This document shows, piece after piece, positions 25,701 to 36,300 of a DNA stretch of 64,000 bases (its first letter is position 1; each line of letters opens with the position of its first letter). Below the pieces are notes generated by a model that was given only the letters and a program-made list of their open reading frames with translations, was not told where the DNA came from and ran no database searches. The stretch covers positions 10,463 through 74,462 of the forward strand of contig JAQUMN010000002.1 of NCBI GenBank assembly GCA_028718125.1. Direction: 5' to 3'. Position numbers and translations under genes: made by a program. Source of the stretch: Kiritimatiellia bacterium (GTDB lineage Bacteria > Verrucomicrobiota > Kiritimatiellia > JAAZAB01).

Positions 25701-27120
25701 CTTCCATGTTTGGGGCCGCGTCTTTGCTGAAATCATCATGCAGCAGAATCGCGTTGACTGCGCGTTCTTCCCTTTCGCGCCAGGATCGAACCGCCGCGTT
25801 GATCCGTTCCCAGTCTGTGCGCATTGCGCTGAGCCGTTCCTTATATTTCCGCGTGTCGGCTTCGCTCAAGACTCCATAGCGGCACATTTCGGTCAGATCG
25901 AACTCCTCCAAGTCCAGTTTGGTCTCAACCTCATATTCCTGGCCGGCTTCACCCCGGAACATGCGCCGCAAATCGTTCTTGCGGCCCAAAGCCCGGCCGT
26001 ATACCGCCAGTTCGCCGACGCGCACAGGCCGGATTACAAACTCGTCCCACCAGACTTTTGCGCCAAACACCTTGACGCTCTTCAGCAGAAGGCGAACATA
26101 TAACGTGACATTTGTTTCAACCGGGGTGGTAAAACCGAATGCACATATTTGCCAGTCGTTGCCGGAAAAATCGGCGCTTGCCAGAACCTGCCGGTCTTCC
26201 GTTTCCACGGAAACCATACCCTCGCCATCACCTTCTGTCCGGCCCCAGAAACTTGCGACATATTCCCGGTTCCTGAAATAATCGCCGGGCGCGATTTTTT
26301 GTCTGATTATCTGCCAGTTGCCGCTGTCTTCGGCGTCGGATTCCATCGTGAAACCACTGCGTTCTTTGCCTTCACGCCCCATTTTCTTGGGTATGCCTAA
26401 CGATCCCTGATGGATCCATTCTTTGGGCAACCCATTCGGATTCCAACCCTCATCGAAACCGCCGTTGCGCACAATATTTTGGATGGGTATGTTTTCCGGC
26501 GCCGGTTCGGCCGGCAACGGATCGGAGAAAACGGACAGATCATCGAACCAGGCGGCTGCTTCGGCCGGCCTGGGATTTGCCAATCCCAGCATGACCACCA
26601 TGCTGTTTCCATTGGTCGGTGTTGTAAAAGGCAATTCCAGTTCCCGCCAAACCTGTGCGACCACGTTGGTTTTTGCCAGGATTGCGCGCCCGCGCCCTTG
26701 ACCATACGCGGAAACTTCTATGCATCCGTTGTTCGTTCCATCCGTCCGGCACCAAATCCGCAGACGATAACGGGCGCCGGGTGGATAACTGTTTGCGGGG
26801 ATATATTGAACCAGATATTGGTTGCCGCCCCTGGCGCTGTTCTGAATCCGTAGACCGGCCATACCGCCATGCGCCAGACTGCAATCGCGTTGTGTCCGCT
26901 CCGGCCTGCCCAGGGAACTCCAATGTTTCCACTTCTCGGGCCAACAGTTTTCATGCCCATAAGGCCGCTCGAATCCGCCGTTTTGGATGAGGTTGACAGC
27001 CGGCAAGGATTGAGTTGTGGAAGTCGTTACATTGGTGTCACTCGCGCAGCAGCCGATTGCCAACCAAAAGGATGCAAAGGCGCAAACGAACACAAGTAAT
27101 GTCGAATGTCCGGTTTTCAT
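22702..27120 (-). CDS. Giant secreted modular glycosidase: 2 CBM, HEAT repeats, TIM barrel, GATase-fold domain
   Basis: 1472 aa with signal peptide (LLVFVCAFASFWLAIGCCAS; the C-C could be a lipobox). Residues 40-205 and 215-365 are two CBM4/9-like beta-sandwiches (LIQNGGFERPYG..., IVRNGGFDEGWN...). After a helical linker come HEAT repeats at about 540-740 (RIIGARELGRLGDSRG, DDGEVRRHALNGLAWLRV, RRRATQALGQIGDERVV, EIRSSAMFALGEAG). A beta-galactosidase-like barrel spans about 790-1090 (FRYFYW-type start, YGAYPAFSGLWGEEGGIEI, PVGMEVYIWR), then the GATase-fold domain (KILILADAKTMTEQEENLLRDWVRAGGVLIATG) and a terminal beta-sandwich (FDVHEAVVVCYE). It shares this plan with the protein at 33345 and, without HEAT, with that at 29431. 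Catalytic acids are not assigned with certainty. Confidence 0.75.
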   Translation of the reverse strand: MKTGHSTLLVFVCAFASFWLAIGCCASDTNVTTSTTQSLPAVNLIQNGGFERPYGHENCWPEKWKHWSSLGRPERTQRDCSLAHGGMAGLRIQNSARGGNQYLVQYIPANSYPPGARYRLRIWCRTDGTNNGCIEVSAYGQGRGRAILAKTNVVAQVWRELELPFTTPTNGNSMVVMLGLANPRPAEAAAWFDDLSVFSDPLPAEPAPENIPIQNIVRNGGFDEGWNPNGLPKEWIHQGSLGIPKKMGREGKERSGFTMESDAEDSGNWQIIRQKIAPGDYFRNREYVASFWGRTEGDGEGMVSVETEDRQVLASADFSGNDWQICAFGFTTPVETNVTLYVRLLLKSVKVFGAKVWWDEFVIRPVRVGELAVYGRALGRKNDLRRMFRGEAGQEYEVETKLDLEEFDLTEMCRYGVLSEADTRKYKERLSAMRTDWERINAAVRSWREREERAVNAILLHDDFSKDAAPNMEGLDELAGIQSEGLRPIEAGVTALREQLKTEKQRLAQARKKTEERTRAEEIGRFEADYMAAMKQVDSSSPAERIIGARELGRLGDSRGQDKMIALLKDDDGEVRRHALNGLAWLRVPEAVEPIVKLAEAHNDIWTRRRATQALGQIGDERVVGVLMKLMNDPDGAVRQNAIVGLGWLRATNATEQLMQIVKNYRRDRKDKELDVWQQRIAVNGPQNTVSAAIFALGRIGDQQALPMFMELLSDIEGEIRSSAMFALGEAGNEQTARELAAFRQKQPSWGQQIESGGVLPEHALERIQNPDAEKKRGLIQPEFLKERRYFYWLDSRFHRGFGRYLTWEGNRPPRIENFVRYAQDARGTEFLEWRMPSPLSEARRYFDAAEQAGMRCLPAYNHVGAFGKAHFNRLVCYYGAYPAFSGLWGEEGGIEITLDDIRDYYRQRIERRYSTEQRAQLRLQTNICAALKTPNQRHVDIDARWQERESFAEYAEAMDANSAEGAREMVEYLHMLKKGSAIGHYSTISGPSCNQLVNLAGWGNMAHIFDFNGTEPTYSTCAYENGFLAEMSRDGLRYPVGMEVYIWRLPQQLTRRWEIGIGISLLHSQQMYVWYWGDIFKQLNDKGRGRPEAWEITRRMFAKIDQMEPYLVNPDYPQEVAIIHSGRTAGLIYRNDARDRDRSNAHDSWSPYMDNNAGIYQALVYEHIQADMLWAETMTGDSLRPYKILILADAKTMTEQEENLLRDWVRAGGVLIATGTTTLYDRYGRARENYGLADVFGAGFVTNTCRWPLETLDTAWRGKKAEAQRFRMQFPPISSAPEFSGEIEYDAGLGHDQIKLTTAKALGQWTADETTALSLNQYGKGYCFFLTASYPGLMWDQGRTIYHWTLFKRYWTGIREILAGMVKTGYKLTGGAPLITAMDCPWYVEVHAKLQPEQQRLLVQLLNYDERQMPVQGIKIKVLIPDQEAKRVKAFYAADKVALQVAFVDGGALLEVRPFDVHEAVVVCYEK

Positions 27121-27156
27121 ATTGTGTGTGTTTTTGAGTCAGGTTGGCCCTTCCGT

Positions 27157-27270
27157 TTAATACTCCACCGCCGCCAATTCATCGACATCAACATCCCTGA
27201 TCCGGCATATCATACGTTGTTCCGGACAACCGTCTCAACCGGCCGGCGATCGCAACCATAAAACGCCCGC
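27157..27270 (-). pseudogene. 3'-end stub of a glycosidase paralogue (frameshifted)
   Basis: Reading the minus strand gives RAFYGCDRRPVETVVRNN, then after a one-base shift MICRIRDVDVDELAAVEY and a stop. This aligns with the last about 36 residues of the 1266-aa protein (RVFYGNDQQPVETFSRND...LICRIRNLEVYEMIVLE). Only the 3' end is present, between two intact glycosidase genes, so it is a decayed remnant. Confidence 0.75.
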
Positions 27271-27301
27271 ATGATCGGCACGCGCCTGTGGCGGCGCGGC
27301 C

Positions 27302-29389
27302 TCATTTCAATTCAATAACCTCATACCCTTTCAAGCTGGGCAAAATCAAAGAGACTGTTTCCGAATATTTCTCCACGAGCAGTTCCCTGTTCAACCACAG
27401 CGCCTTTGCTTCTTTGACATCCATGCCTGAAAGGGCGATTTTCAAGTCGGTTAAAGGCTGGATGAAAGTCATGGGACGTCTCGGGCCTGAGGACCGGTTG
27501 ATCAGGTGAAGAAAAACTTTTTTTCCCTTCCTTCTCAAACTCGCTTCCACCCAGGACGCGTTATCGTTATTTATGGCGACCAAGGGCGCGCAGGTCTTAT
27601 GGCAGATGTTTTTTATCAGATTAAGATATTCGGGAAAATGAAAACAGGAAATGCCCTGCCCGAATGTCCCGGCCAGATAAAAGACCTTTCCTTTGCCGAA
27701 ACGGTTCTCAACAAGGAAAGGTTCGGAGGAAAGCTTTGGGTTGCCGTCATAACGCCCCTTCAGCCTTTCACGGTAATAGATAAGCGGCGTGCCGGTGGTG
27801 GGTTTTACTTTTATCCCATAGGCTGGCGCGGGAATATAGCTGTTCGTTATGTTTTTCAGGAAAGCCGGATCAATTCCTTTTACGGGCGAGACAAAGTCCC
27901 ATTCCATTTTGCCGAAAATCTCTCCGGTGAACTCAACGCCGAAAAGTTCCTGCAACTGGAAATGATTCTGTTTTTGCCCGGTTCCATTATAGAGGGATGT
28001 CTCAAAGGTTGCGATTAAATTTCCGCCTCCCTTCACGAAATCGCTTATTTCAGCGATCGCGCCAGCCGCAAGGCATGCGGCATTCGGCAAAACCAGCAAA
28101 TCATAATTTTTCAAATCATTGATGTTCTCATTGTCAATGACATCCAGAGGAAGCTGTGCTTTCGCCAGACTTTCATAAAGCCCCCGGAATTCCTGCACGA
28201 TATCGCCGATTCCCTCGGCCTTGATCTCGCGGGTAAAGTCGGACAGCGGAATGGAAGAGCCGCTGTAAACTTCGGCCGTGGCGGATGGCCAGAGAAGCGC
28301 TATCCTGGCTAAAGACTTTGTCTGGAAGAAAGGATCGGGATTATCCTTAACGAAACGATTGTAGTCTGTTATTACATCCATCTCGGGCTGGTTGAGATTC
28401 TCAGGCATGACAGCGGTCCAGTAGTTTGCTCCGCCTGCCAGAGTTTCGGCCAGAAGAATGCTGATTTCCTCTTTCGGCAGAAGATAGTATGTCCATGGTT
28501 TGAGCATGCCGCAGCTGAAAACAATGCCCGGTTTTCCCTGCGCCTGTCTGGAAAGGATCCTGGCCGCCATTCCCGCCTTGTAAACAGGAGAGGCGTTTAA
28601 ATCTCCATGCAGAAAACCTCCCTCAGCGCCGAGCAGGTCGCTGTGCTTGATGATGCGGTGATTGTCCCTGCCGGTTGGCCAGTAAGGCGCATTGCTGTTG
28701 CAGTTCATGCATAACATGATTTCCGGATTGGCGGTTTTGACTATGTCATTGGTGTCTGAAAGAAATCTGGCGATGCTGTCGGCCTGGAATTCCACAAGTT
28801 CTTTCCAGAGCGGATTTTTCCGGTCGGACTTCAACGGCATATCCTTGCCCGTCCTTTCCCTGAACAATCTCCGGCAGGTATCGCAGTAGCAGCTTGAATC
28901 AAAGAAAATCGGGCCGTCGTAGAAAATTCCGTCAATTTCATATTTGCATAAATCAGCCACGATCTGAAACACCCAGTTCCGATAAGGGCCGTTAATGCAA
29001 AAGGATGTTCCCGTGGTATAGATATTGTCAATGGCTTTGCCATTTTCCTTGATCTGCTGCCAGTCGGGATGTTCTTTGCCGAATTCCATTGTGTACCAGT
29101 GGACGTTGAAATAAACAATGACCTTTATCCCGTTTTTATGCGCCATTGGCAGATACTCTCCAAGGAGATCAGGGTTTTCTTTCCTGCTCAGGCTCGTTTT
29201 GAAGCAAAAACCGGTCTCATCAAGCCCTGCCTTGTGCTGCATGCAATGGAAATGCTGGACGTTTGCCCCAAGTCGTTTGATGGCCTCCACTTCTTTTTGA
29301 AGCGGGAGTTCGGGGTTGAAGCAACTGCAAATCTCGGCAATCCTTAACGGTTCCTTGTCCCACCAATGCGGCATCTTCGATGTTTTCAT
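27302..29389 (-). CDS. Glycoside-hydrolase-like TIM barrel with GATase-fold domain (GHL6-like)
   Basis: 695 aa from the ATG at 29389, preceded by AAGGAGGAG; the track start at 29479 is rejected. No signal peptide. Residues about 10-353 are a TIM barrel (IKRLGANVQHFHCMQHKAG, NGIKVIVYFNVHWYTMEF, YEIDGIFYDGPIFFDSSCYCDTCRRLF), with the same Cys cluster as the 756-aa paralogue. Residues about 373-583 are the beta-galactosidase trimerisation-type domain (YDLLVLPNAACLAAGAIAEISDFVKGGGNLIATF). The C-terminus is a beta-sandwich ending KGYEVIELK. It probably acts in the cytoplasm on oligosaccharides made by the secreted giants. It follows the 1266-aa gene by about 40 bases in one transcription unit. Confidence 0.7.
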   Translation of the reverse strand: MKTSKMPHWWDKEPLRIAEICSCFNPELPLQKEVEAIKRLGANVQHFHCMQHKAGLDETGFCFKTSLSRKENPDLLGEYLPMAHKNGIKVIVYFNVHWYTMEFGKEHPDWQQIKENGKAIDNIYTTGTSFCINGPYRNWVFQIVADLCKYEIDGIFYDGPIFFDSSCYCDTCRRLFRERTGKDMPLKSDRKNPLWKELVEFQADSIARFLSDTNDIVKTANPEIMLCMNCNSNAPYWPTGRDNHRIIKHSDLLGAEGGFLHGDLNASPVYKAGMAARILSRQAQGKPGIVFSCGMLKPWTYYLLPKEEISILLAETLAGGANYWTAVMPENLNQPEMDVITDYNRFVKDNPDPFFQTKSLARIALLWPSATAEVYSGSSIPLSDFTREIKAEGIGDIVQEFRGLYESLAKAQLPLDVIDNENINDLKNYDLLVLPNAACLAAGAIAEISDFVKGGGNLIATFETSLYNGTGQKQNHFQLQELFGVEFTGEIFGKMEWDFVSPVKGIDPAFLKNITNSYIPAPAYGIKVKPTTGTPLIYYRERLKGRYDGNPKLSSEPFLVENRFGKGKVFYLAGTFGQGISCFHFPEYLNLIKNICHKTCAPLVAINNDNASWVEASLRRKGKKVFLHLINRSSGPRRPMTFIQPLTDLKIALSGMDVKEAKALWLNRELLVEKYSETVSLILPSLKGYEVIELK

Positions 29390-29430
29390 TTCTCCTCCTT
29401 CTTGTTGTTTTCCTTCATGGTTTAGATTCG

Positions 29431-32400
29431 CTACTCCAGCACGATCATTTCGTAGACCTCCAGGTTTCTGATCCGACATATCAATGTGTCGTTTCGGCTA
29501 AACGTCTCGACCGGCTGTTGATCGTTTCCATAAAATACTCTTTTCGGTCCGGCGCCGGTTCCCTGCAACGGCAGCTCAAGCTCGATGCCTTTCACCGGAA
29601 CGTTGGTCAGCGAATGGTTGATGAAATGCAGAATCTTCCTGGACGGGTTCGCCTGCAACCGCATGGTGACTTCCACGTCTTCAGGACAGTTTTTCACAGT
29701 AAAGGGAAGTTCGGATTTCGTCAAGGCAAGGCCCTCCTGAACGGAATCCGCCAGGAATTCCTTGATGCCTTTGAAAAACTTAATATCTCTGGCAAAAGGC
29801 GACCGGATCTTCATGCCGGTAGACGTCAATGAAAGCCCGGGATGATAAGCGCTTATAAACAAACAACCGCCTTTGCCATTGCGATTAAACAACACCGCCG
29901 GCTCGCCATTTTCCCATTTGGCTTTGACTGTCCCCGTGGTCGGTTCCACAAGGTCATAGGCATCCGCCTTGCACAGCGTTTGATCGGGCGCCTTGCCGAA
30001 TGACAGGTTCCCCTTGGTCTTTTTGGTCTGGACATATTTGACGCCTAAAACATCGCCAAGCCGATAATCCTTCTGATGCCGCCCCCAAACATCCAAGAGC
30101 GAACTGCCGCCGGTCGCAATCAGGTAGCCGCCACCCGCCACCCATGCGCGGATCAATGCCAACGCTTCGGGCTCCAGGGACCCGGCATCGGAAAGCAGGA
30201 GCACTTTGTAGCGCTTGAGCGTTTCGGCCTTTAGCCCATCGGCATAGATCGGATCGCACTGAATGTGCGCGTGAGCCAAGGCCGCGTACAGCCCGAACTG
30301 ATTGCTGAAATAAGGGCCGTAACTGCAAGGGACACTATAGTCCTCCAGATTGGCTGAGCGTTCGGAGTATATTAAAGCTGTCTCGGCCACAGACGCCGTT
30401 TTGACCAAATACGTGTTCATCTGTTTCGCTCTTTGGGTATGCTCGATGGTCGCCGCCCATATTGCCGCGCGGTCACCGCAAAGCCGCGCATCGCGATCGC
30501 CCCACCCCTGCTTGAAAGTCGTCCACCAGGCAAAAAATTGATTGCCCTGCGCATGGGCGCAGCTCATGGCCAGGGCCCGGCGATAGGTTTCCACATTGCC
30601 GCCCTGATGCAACGCGGAAGTGAAAACCGAAGGTCCCCGGGCATTGGCCCGCAACAGTTCCAGGAAAAAGGACTGAACCGGGTCGCCGCCCACCCAGATA
30701 CTGCAGGCGACCACATCCGCGCAGGCCGACAAGCGCGACCAGCGGCAGGCAAAAGGAATCCCGATAAACCGGGCGCGATTGATCAAGCGCCAGACCACCA
30801 CGTCTTCTTTGACGCCGTGCAGATACTCATACAGCTCCCGCCAATAGGCCGCGTGGCCGTCGGAAAGAAAATCCTGATATTCCATCCAGAGCACTTGATG
30901 GGCCTCACGGTCTTTGGACGTAGGTAGGTCGATTTCGTTCAATGCGCCCAAACCCAATGCTGCCAAACGGGCATTGTCATATTTGTTCTTCAAGTAGTTT
31001 CGGAAAGGACCCACCATTTTTTTTCGATTTTCAGCGCTGATATTTCCAGGTTGCAGGTTGTAAAATGCATAATGGTCGTCACTCAAGACTTCATCCAGTT
31101 GAACGCCAACGAAAGACGGATACTTCGCGCCTTGCTTGATTAGACAGTCCTCCACCTTTTTCCTCCAAACCAGCATGGCCGGGTCAATGAAATAAGGCAT
31201 AGCTGGCGGCTTGCCGACCTCATTGTCGCCTTGGGGCCAGTACAGCATCCGAATGCCATAGCGCCGCATCTCGGGCTCCATATCGCTTAAGGTCGCATGG
31301 AGGTTTTCAGGGGACTGACGGCGAAAGTCATATTGATTCTCGATTACGTTGAAACCATAATGGCCCAGGTACCGCAACGTTTCGACGCGCCCCGGAACCA
31401 GGAAACCGTCATCGAACATGTCCAAAAGGAAGGTGTTTTCCAGCCATGCCTTGGGATCGCCATACGGCTTGGACGTAACGGGCAATTCCTTCCTCAAGAC
31501 CGCCAGCTTGGAACAAAAAGGGCTTGTTTCCGCTTGAAGTTTATCCTTGAACTCCTTGATCGGCGGCAGGTAGCGTTCCTGCCGCGCCGCGCTGGTGGTC
31601 ACGTCAAATTCGTCAACTGCATATTTGGGATGGGGAAGCGCTTGGGCCTCCAAACGCAAATTTTCCCATTCCTTTGCGGTGCGCTCGACGGGCAGGTCCG
31701 CCTTTTTCAGTAGGGCATCGAAAGGCTCCGCGCAACGTTTGCCGAAATCATCCAGCCGGGCGGGGATAGCATGGCGCGCATCAGCGATCTGTCGCTGGTA
31801 GGCTTCATATTCGGCCCCAGATATTTTACCTTTGATCTCTTCGGCGTCAAACCCGGCAATATCAAGCATGGTCTCGATTTCATTGCCGGCGGAAGTGATT
31901 TGAAATAATGTCGCTTTGCGATCACGGCTGACGTCCGCTTTCATTTTTTCCCGGAACAGAAGAACCTTGGCATGTTCCGGGTCCACCGCCCTCCCGGCGC
32001 TCACCCACTGAATGCTGTTGAGCAGCAAGCCCAATTCATTGCCTTGCGGCGGAAGTTCCTTGTTCCCTTCGGCCAAGCCTGTTGCAAAGGCTATCTGCAA
32101 AACACGGCCCCGTCCTGATATTCCGGCCACCACCACCGCGCGCCCCTCGCTGTCCTCGCTTAGAACCTGGCCGGCGGCGCCCGCGGACATGGTAATATAG
32201 TCGCCGTAAGCGCATTCAATTGCGGCGGGCAGTCCTTTAAAGACCGGATGCGCCGGGTCTTTTACCTGAAAAGGCCGGGAGACAAAATACTTTCCCGCAC
32301 ACTTGGCGATTTCCGGAAAAAGCGGGTCGACTAACGGACCATTGTACCCCACGGAGTTATGAAAACATATAAGCCCGCCGCCGCTCAAAACAAAAGCCCG

Positions 32401-33231
32401 CAGCCGGGAACACCAATCGGCCGGCGCGCCGCCGCCTTCTCCCCAGGAAGGGATCAAAATCACCATTTCTCGCACCAGATTCTCCGGGCCGAAATTGTCG
32501 ATATATTCCGCCTTGATATTTTTTTGCGCGCCAAGCGCCTCATACAATCCTTGCGCGCCGTATACGCCGCCGTTGCGGCGGTAAATGCCGACCGGGATGG
32601 GCTTGGCGTCGTCCGCGGCCGCCCGCGCCAGGAAACCTTTCAATATCTTTTCGGCCGTGGCGGCCTCCAGCACCTTGTCTTCGATCAACCGTGAAACCTG
32701 ATCAGTGGTTGTAATTGGAGACACGACCACGTCATCCACCCATATTCCACCCGGAATGCTCGCCGGCGTAGGCATAAATCTAACACAGATCGTACCATTC
32801 GATTTTGCAGAAGAGGGAAACACGTAAGCGGATTTATGCCAGGTTTCGCCCGCAAAATTATGATTAATGGCCTCAGCCCGCCCGCTGATAATAAGCGACA
32901 GCGCCCCTTTAATCTGCCCCTGGGTCTTGCCCTGGAAGCTTATCTGATAATAAGTATCCGGCGTACTTTGGATTTCCTGCTGGATCACCCGCCAATCGCC
33001 ATTAACATCATTCTTCACAACCATTGCCGCTTTACCGACCCGGGCCTGCGTCAAATCCCGATAGGCCGTATCACGGGTCGCCTGCCATCGGGACCAGCCC
33101 GCCGGCAGGGTCGGATCATCGGGCGCCGCATCTTCAAAACTGCCGTTTTTCAAGAGATTGGGCGCGAGCTCCGCGCCCCCCGCCACACACCCCATCACAA
33201 GCATCGCCATGATTAAAATCGCCTTGCGCAT
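29431..33231 (-). CDS. Giant secreted modular protein: CBM, ThuA-like, TIM barrel, GATase-fold domain
   Basis: 1266 aa from the ATG at 33231 (MRKAILIMAMLVMGCVAGGA, signal peptide or lipobox MGC); upstream Met codons in the track are less likely. Residues 27-170 form a CBM4/9-like sandwich (LLKNGSFEDAAPDDPTLPAGW). Residues about 223-407 are a ThuA/GATase-like domain (MVILIPSWGEGGG, RLRAFVLSGGGLICFHNSVGY, GRVLQIAFATGL). About 434-560 are helical/coiled coil. About 594-944 are a GH42-like barrel (LGHYGFNVIENQYDF, PSFVGVQLDEVLSDDHYAFYN, where D-E could hold a catalytic Glu). From 967 comes a second GATase-fold domain (YKVLLLSDAGSLEPEALALIRAWVAGGGYLIATG), then the terminal sandwich. There are no HEAT repeats, unlike its two neighbours. 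Confidence 0.7.
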   Translation of the reverse strand: MRKAILIMAMLVMGCVAGGAELAPNLLKNGSFEDAAPDDPTLPAGWSRWQATRDTAYRDLTQARVGKAAMVVKNDVNGDWRVIQQEIQSTPDTYYQISFQGKTQGQIKGALSLIISGRAEAINHNFAGETWHKSAYVFPSSAKSNGTICVRFMPTPASIPGGIWVDDVVVSPITTTDQVSRLIEDKVLEAATAEKILKGFLARAAADDAKPIPVGIYRRNGGVYGAQGLYEALGAQKNIKAEYIDNFGPENLVREMVILIPSWGEGGGAPADWCSRLRAFVLSGGGLICFHNSVGYNGPLVDPLFPEIAKCAGKYFVSRPFQVKDPAHPVFKGLPAAIECAYGDYITMSAGAAGQVLSEDSEGRAVVVAGISGRGRVLQIAFATGLAEGNKELPPQGNELGLLLNSIQWVSAGRAVDPEHAKVLLFREKMKADVSRDRKATLFQITSAGNEIETMLDIAGFDAEEIKGKISGAEYEAYQRQIADARHAIPARLDDFGKRCAEPFDALLKKADLPVERTAKEWENLRLEAQALPHPKYAVDEFDVTTSAARQERYLPPIKEFKDKLQAETSPFCSKLAVLRKELPVTSKPYGDPKAWLENTFLLDMFDDGFLVPGRVETLRYLGHYGFNVIENQYDFRRQSPENLHATLSDMEPEMRRYGIRMLYWPQGDNEVGKPPAMPYFIDPAMLVWRKKVEDCLIKQGAKYPSFVGVQLDEVLSDDHYAFYNLQPGNISAENRKKMVGPFRNYLKNKYDNARLAALGLGALNEIDLPTSKDREAHQVLWMEYQDFLSDGHAAYWRELYEYLHGVKEDVVVWRLINRARFIGIPFACRWSRLSACADVVACSIWVGGDPVQSFFLELLRANARGPSVFTSALHQGGNVETYRRALAMSCAHAQGNQFFAWWTTFKQGWGDRDARLCGDRAAIWAATIEHTQRAKQMNTYLVKTASVAETALIYSERSANLEDYSVPCSYGPYFSNQFGLYAALAHAHIQCDPIYADGLKAETLKRYKVLLLSDAGSLEPEALALIRAWVAGGGYLIATGGSSLLDVWGRHQKDYRLGDVLGVKYVQTKKTKGNLSFGKAPDQTLCKADAYDLVEPTTGTVKAKWENGEPAVLFNRNGKGGCLFISAYHPGLSLTSTGMKIRSPFARDIKFFKGIKEFLADSVQEGLALTKSELPFTVKNCPEDVEVTMRLQANPSRKILHFINHSLTNVPVKGIELELPLQGTGAGPKRVFYGNDQQPVETFSRNDTLICRIRNLEVYEMIVLE

Positions 33232-33344
33232 AGTTGGGTTCTTTCGTTTGTAGTTTATCATCCGCAACATTTGATTCTTCGTAACCACTTCCGTGTTCAG
33301 TATTCAGGAATCAGAATTCAGACAGTAGCATCTACTGCGGCATT

Positions 33345-36300
33345 TCACTCAATGATCACCATCTCGTGAATATCAAGGTCGCGCAGCCCAAAACGCAGGT
33401 AGTCGCCCTGCCGTTCAAAAACCATATCTTGGTTGTTATCGGGGTAAAAGACCCGGCCGGCGCTCTTGGGCGCTTTGACCTTCAACGTTATACCGGATAT
33501 TTTGGCTTTTATATTGGCCTTATAATTAAGGATCTGGATTATTTTCCGTTTTCCGCCGTCCTGGTCCTTTAGCACGATTTCAACCGTTTCCGGACAATTC
33601 TCCGCTATTATCTCATCGGGGGTATGACTCAAGTCGCAAGCCTTGGCCAACAATCCTTTTAGCAGGGCAATATTGCCGGGATAATATTCGCGGTAAAGCG
33701 GATAAGAACTCAGCACTTCTTTATACTGACAGGCCAGTCCTGCTCCAATACCGGTCAGAAACAGGCAATATCCCTTGCCGTAAGAGTTGAGCGTCAAAGC
33801 CGGCGAGCCATCTCTCCAAGTCCCGAGAACTTGCGCGGTGACCGGATTGACCTTGTCGTAACCCGCACGCAGGTCGTATTCCACCCGGCCGGTAAACCAA
33901 TCTGCTTTGACATCAGCCTCGGCAACATACTGTTTTTCCACCAGGTCGCGCGGCAGGTCGAAGAATTTGTTGTCGTTCGTGCCCATGAATTCCCGGCCGG
34001 TAAAATTTACTCCGAACACGTCCGAAAACCGATAATTCTGTTCCTCGCGGCCCCAGCGATCGCATAATGAAGTGGATGCCGTGCCGATCAACACTCCGCC
34101 TTTATTCACCCAGTTCCGAATAATAGCCTCCTCCCCCGGGGTAAGGGACCGGGCATCGGGAATGATCAATGTTTTATATTGATCAATTTTTTTGGCTGAA
34201 AGCGTCTCGGCCCAGATCAGATTGAACTGGGCATGCGCATGGCATAGCGCCTCGTACCAGCCGCGCAGATTTTGCGCATAGCGGGTTTCTGTAAACGTCT
34301 GCACCGGTCCTAAAAAGCGCCCGTAAACCGTGGCGGTAGTGCGGCCGGAATAGACCAGACCAAGCTGGCGTGGAGTTTCAACATTGATCAGATAACGCTC
34401 CAATTTCTCCGCTTTTTGAAATGATTTGGTAACGGTTTCCCACATGCCCGGTTTCCAGTTGCCTCTTTCTTCGCCAAATGTTCCGGGATGCTTAAAAGCC
34501 TGGCCCCAGACATAATTCATGAATCGCTGGCTGTGCGCCATACCGATGGCCATGCCCAGATCATAATGCCTAGCATCAGGCGCTCTGAACATGTATACCT
34601 CCATGCCCACCGGCCGCGCCTCGCCGTCACGGCAAAGCTCGGCCAGGAATGCATTATCGTAAGCGGCCGGCGAATAAGAAGGCTCGGTACCGGGCGAATC
34701 AATATACATTCCCAGTTTTGCGTAAACTGAGATGGTATAGCCCTTGCAGGCCGGAGCGACCGTGATATCGTACATGATGGGCGTGTTTTTTCTGCGTTGG
34801 CGCAGCCAGTCGGCGTTTTCCCGCCAATATTCCAGACACATTGCGTCAGCCGTTTCGATGCATTCGGCATATAATACTGGATTTTTCTGTTTGATTTCCA
34901 ACAAGTGCATGTTCTTCAACAAATCGGCGTTAAGCGCGTTATCGGTCAGGCCGAGTTGTCCACGCATTTCCGCGGGATAATCGGATTTTATTTTTTCCTT
35001 CAGCCTGCTTACAAAATACGGTCCGGCAACGCCGCACCGGACAAAGTCAAAGTGCTGTTGGCTGGCATAATTCATAGGCCATTCCTCGCGCCAGATGCCG
35101 CCAAATGCCGGGAAGTCGCTAATTTCATCCACAAGCGCCGCGATTTCCAGCTTAGTAAACGTCTCGTGGCTATCGGGGCAGGGACCGCCGGGGAACAGTT
35201 TAAGGCCAGCGTCCTCGAACGAATGCATGAAGTAATCCGTGAATTCCATCTGCATGTCAACCCATTTGGAATCGTTAAAAAACGCACAACTTTTGTAAGG
35301 CAGATATGACACCATTTGATTAATGCCGTTGCCCCCGGCCTGTCCGGCATATTGATGAATCAGCCATTGCGATGCCGGCCGGCACCAGTAATCTTGCACC
35401 CTCTGAAATATCCGGTGATATCGATTGTTGGCCACATAAAAATTTTTCTTTGTTTTCAGGAAAGCGGGCTGAACAATTCCGGACGTCGCCGGCGTTTGTT
35501 TTGCGGATTTGATTGCAGCGACGGCATACTGCGCGCCTCCCCACACAAATGCAGACCCGCGGCCGCCAACTTTTTTGGAAACGGCAAAAGAGGCAGCTTT
35601 TTCCAGAAGGGGGATATGTTGCGTTGTCCCGCATTTGCCCAGTCCAAGGCATAGTCCATAGAGGAATTGATGGGGGGCGTCTTTTTTGAGGTTGGCCTCC
35701 AGAAGTTTGGCCAGTTCCTCTGCCGCCGCGTTTCCGCCGATCTCACCCAGCGCTTTTGACGCCTGTCCTTTGAGCTCTGCGTTTAATCCGCTCTCCTCCA
35801 GACTGATGCCCTCGCGTATTATCTTAACAAGGCCCGGGATTGCATTGGTGTCTCTGAGCCAGCCCAGCGAAATAATGGCGTTTTCAACCAGATAAAAATC
35901 CGCGCTGTTATTGAGCAAAGGAATCAGCATCGCGGTCGCTTGCCGGTCGCCGATCATGCCCAGCGCCTGTATTGCGCGGCACCGCCGCCACGGATCTTGG
36001 TTTTGTTGCACAATCCCGGACAGAGCCGGCACGGCCGCGTGCGCCCGCATCCAACTTAACGCATAGACCGCATTGCGAAACACAGCATCATCAGGCGCGG
36101 CTAAAAGTTCGACCAATTCCGACACGGCCTCAGGATATTCCAGCCGGCCGATTTCAAGCGCAGCGGCCGACTGTTCGCGCAAGTCGCCGTCTTTGATGTC
36201 CTTCATCAGACGGGCAGTGTCAGCATTCTCCTCCGACGGCATAGGGCGGGCCTTTTTCTCGTGGCTGGCCACAAATCCCGCGACCTTGTCCCGGAGCATA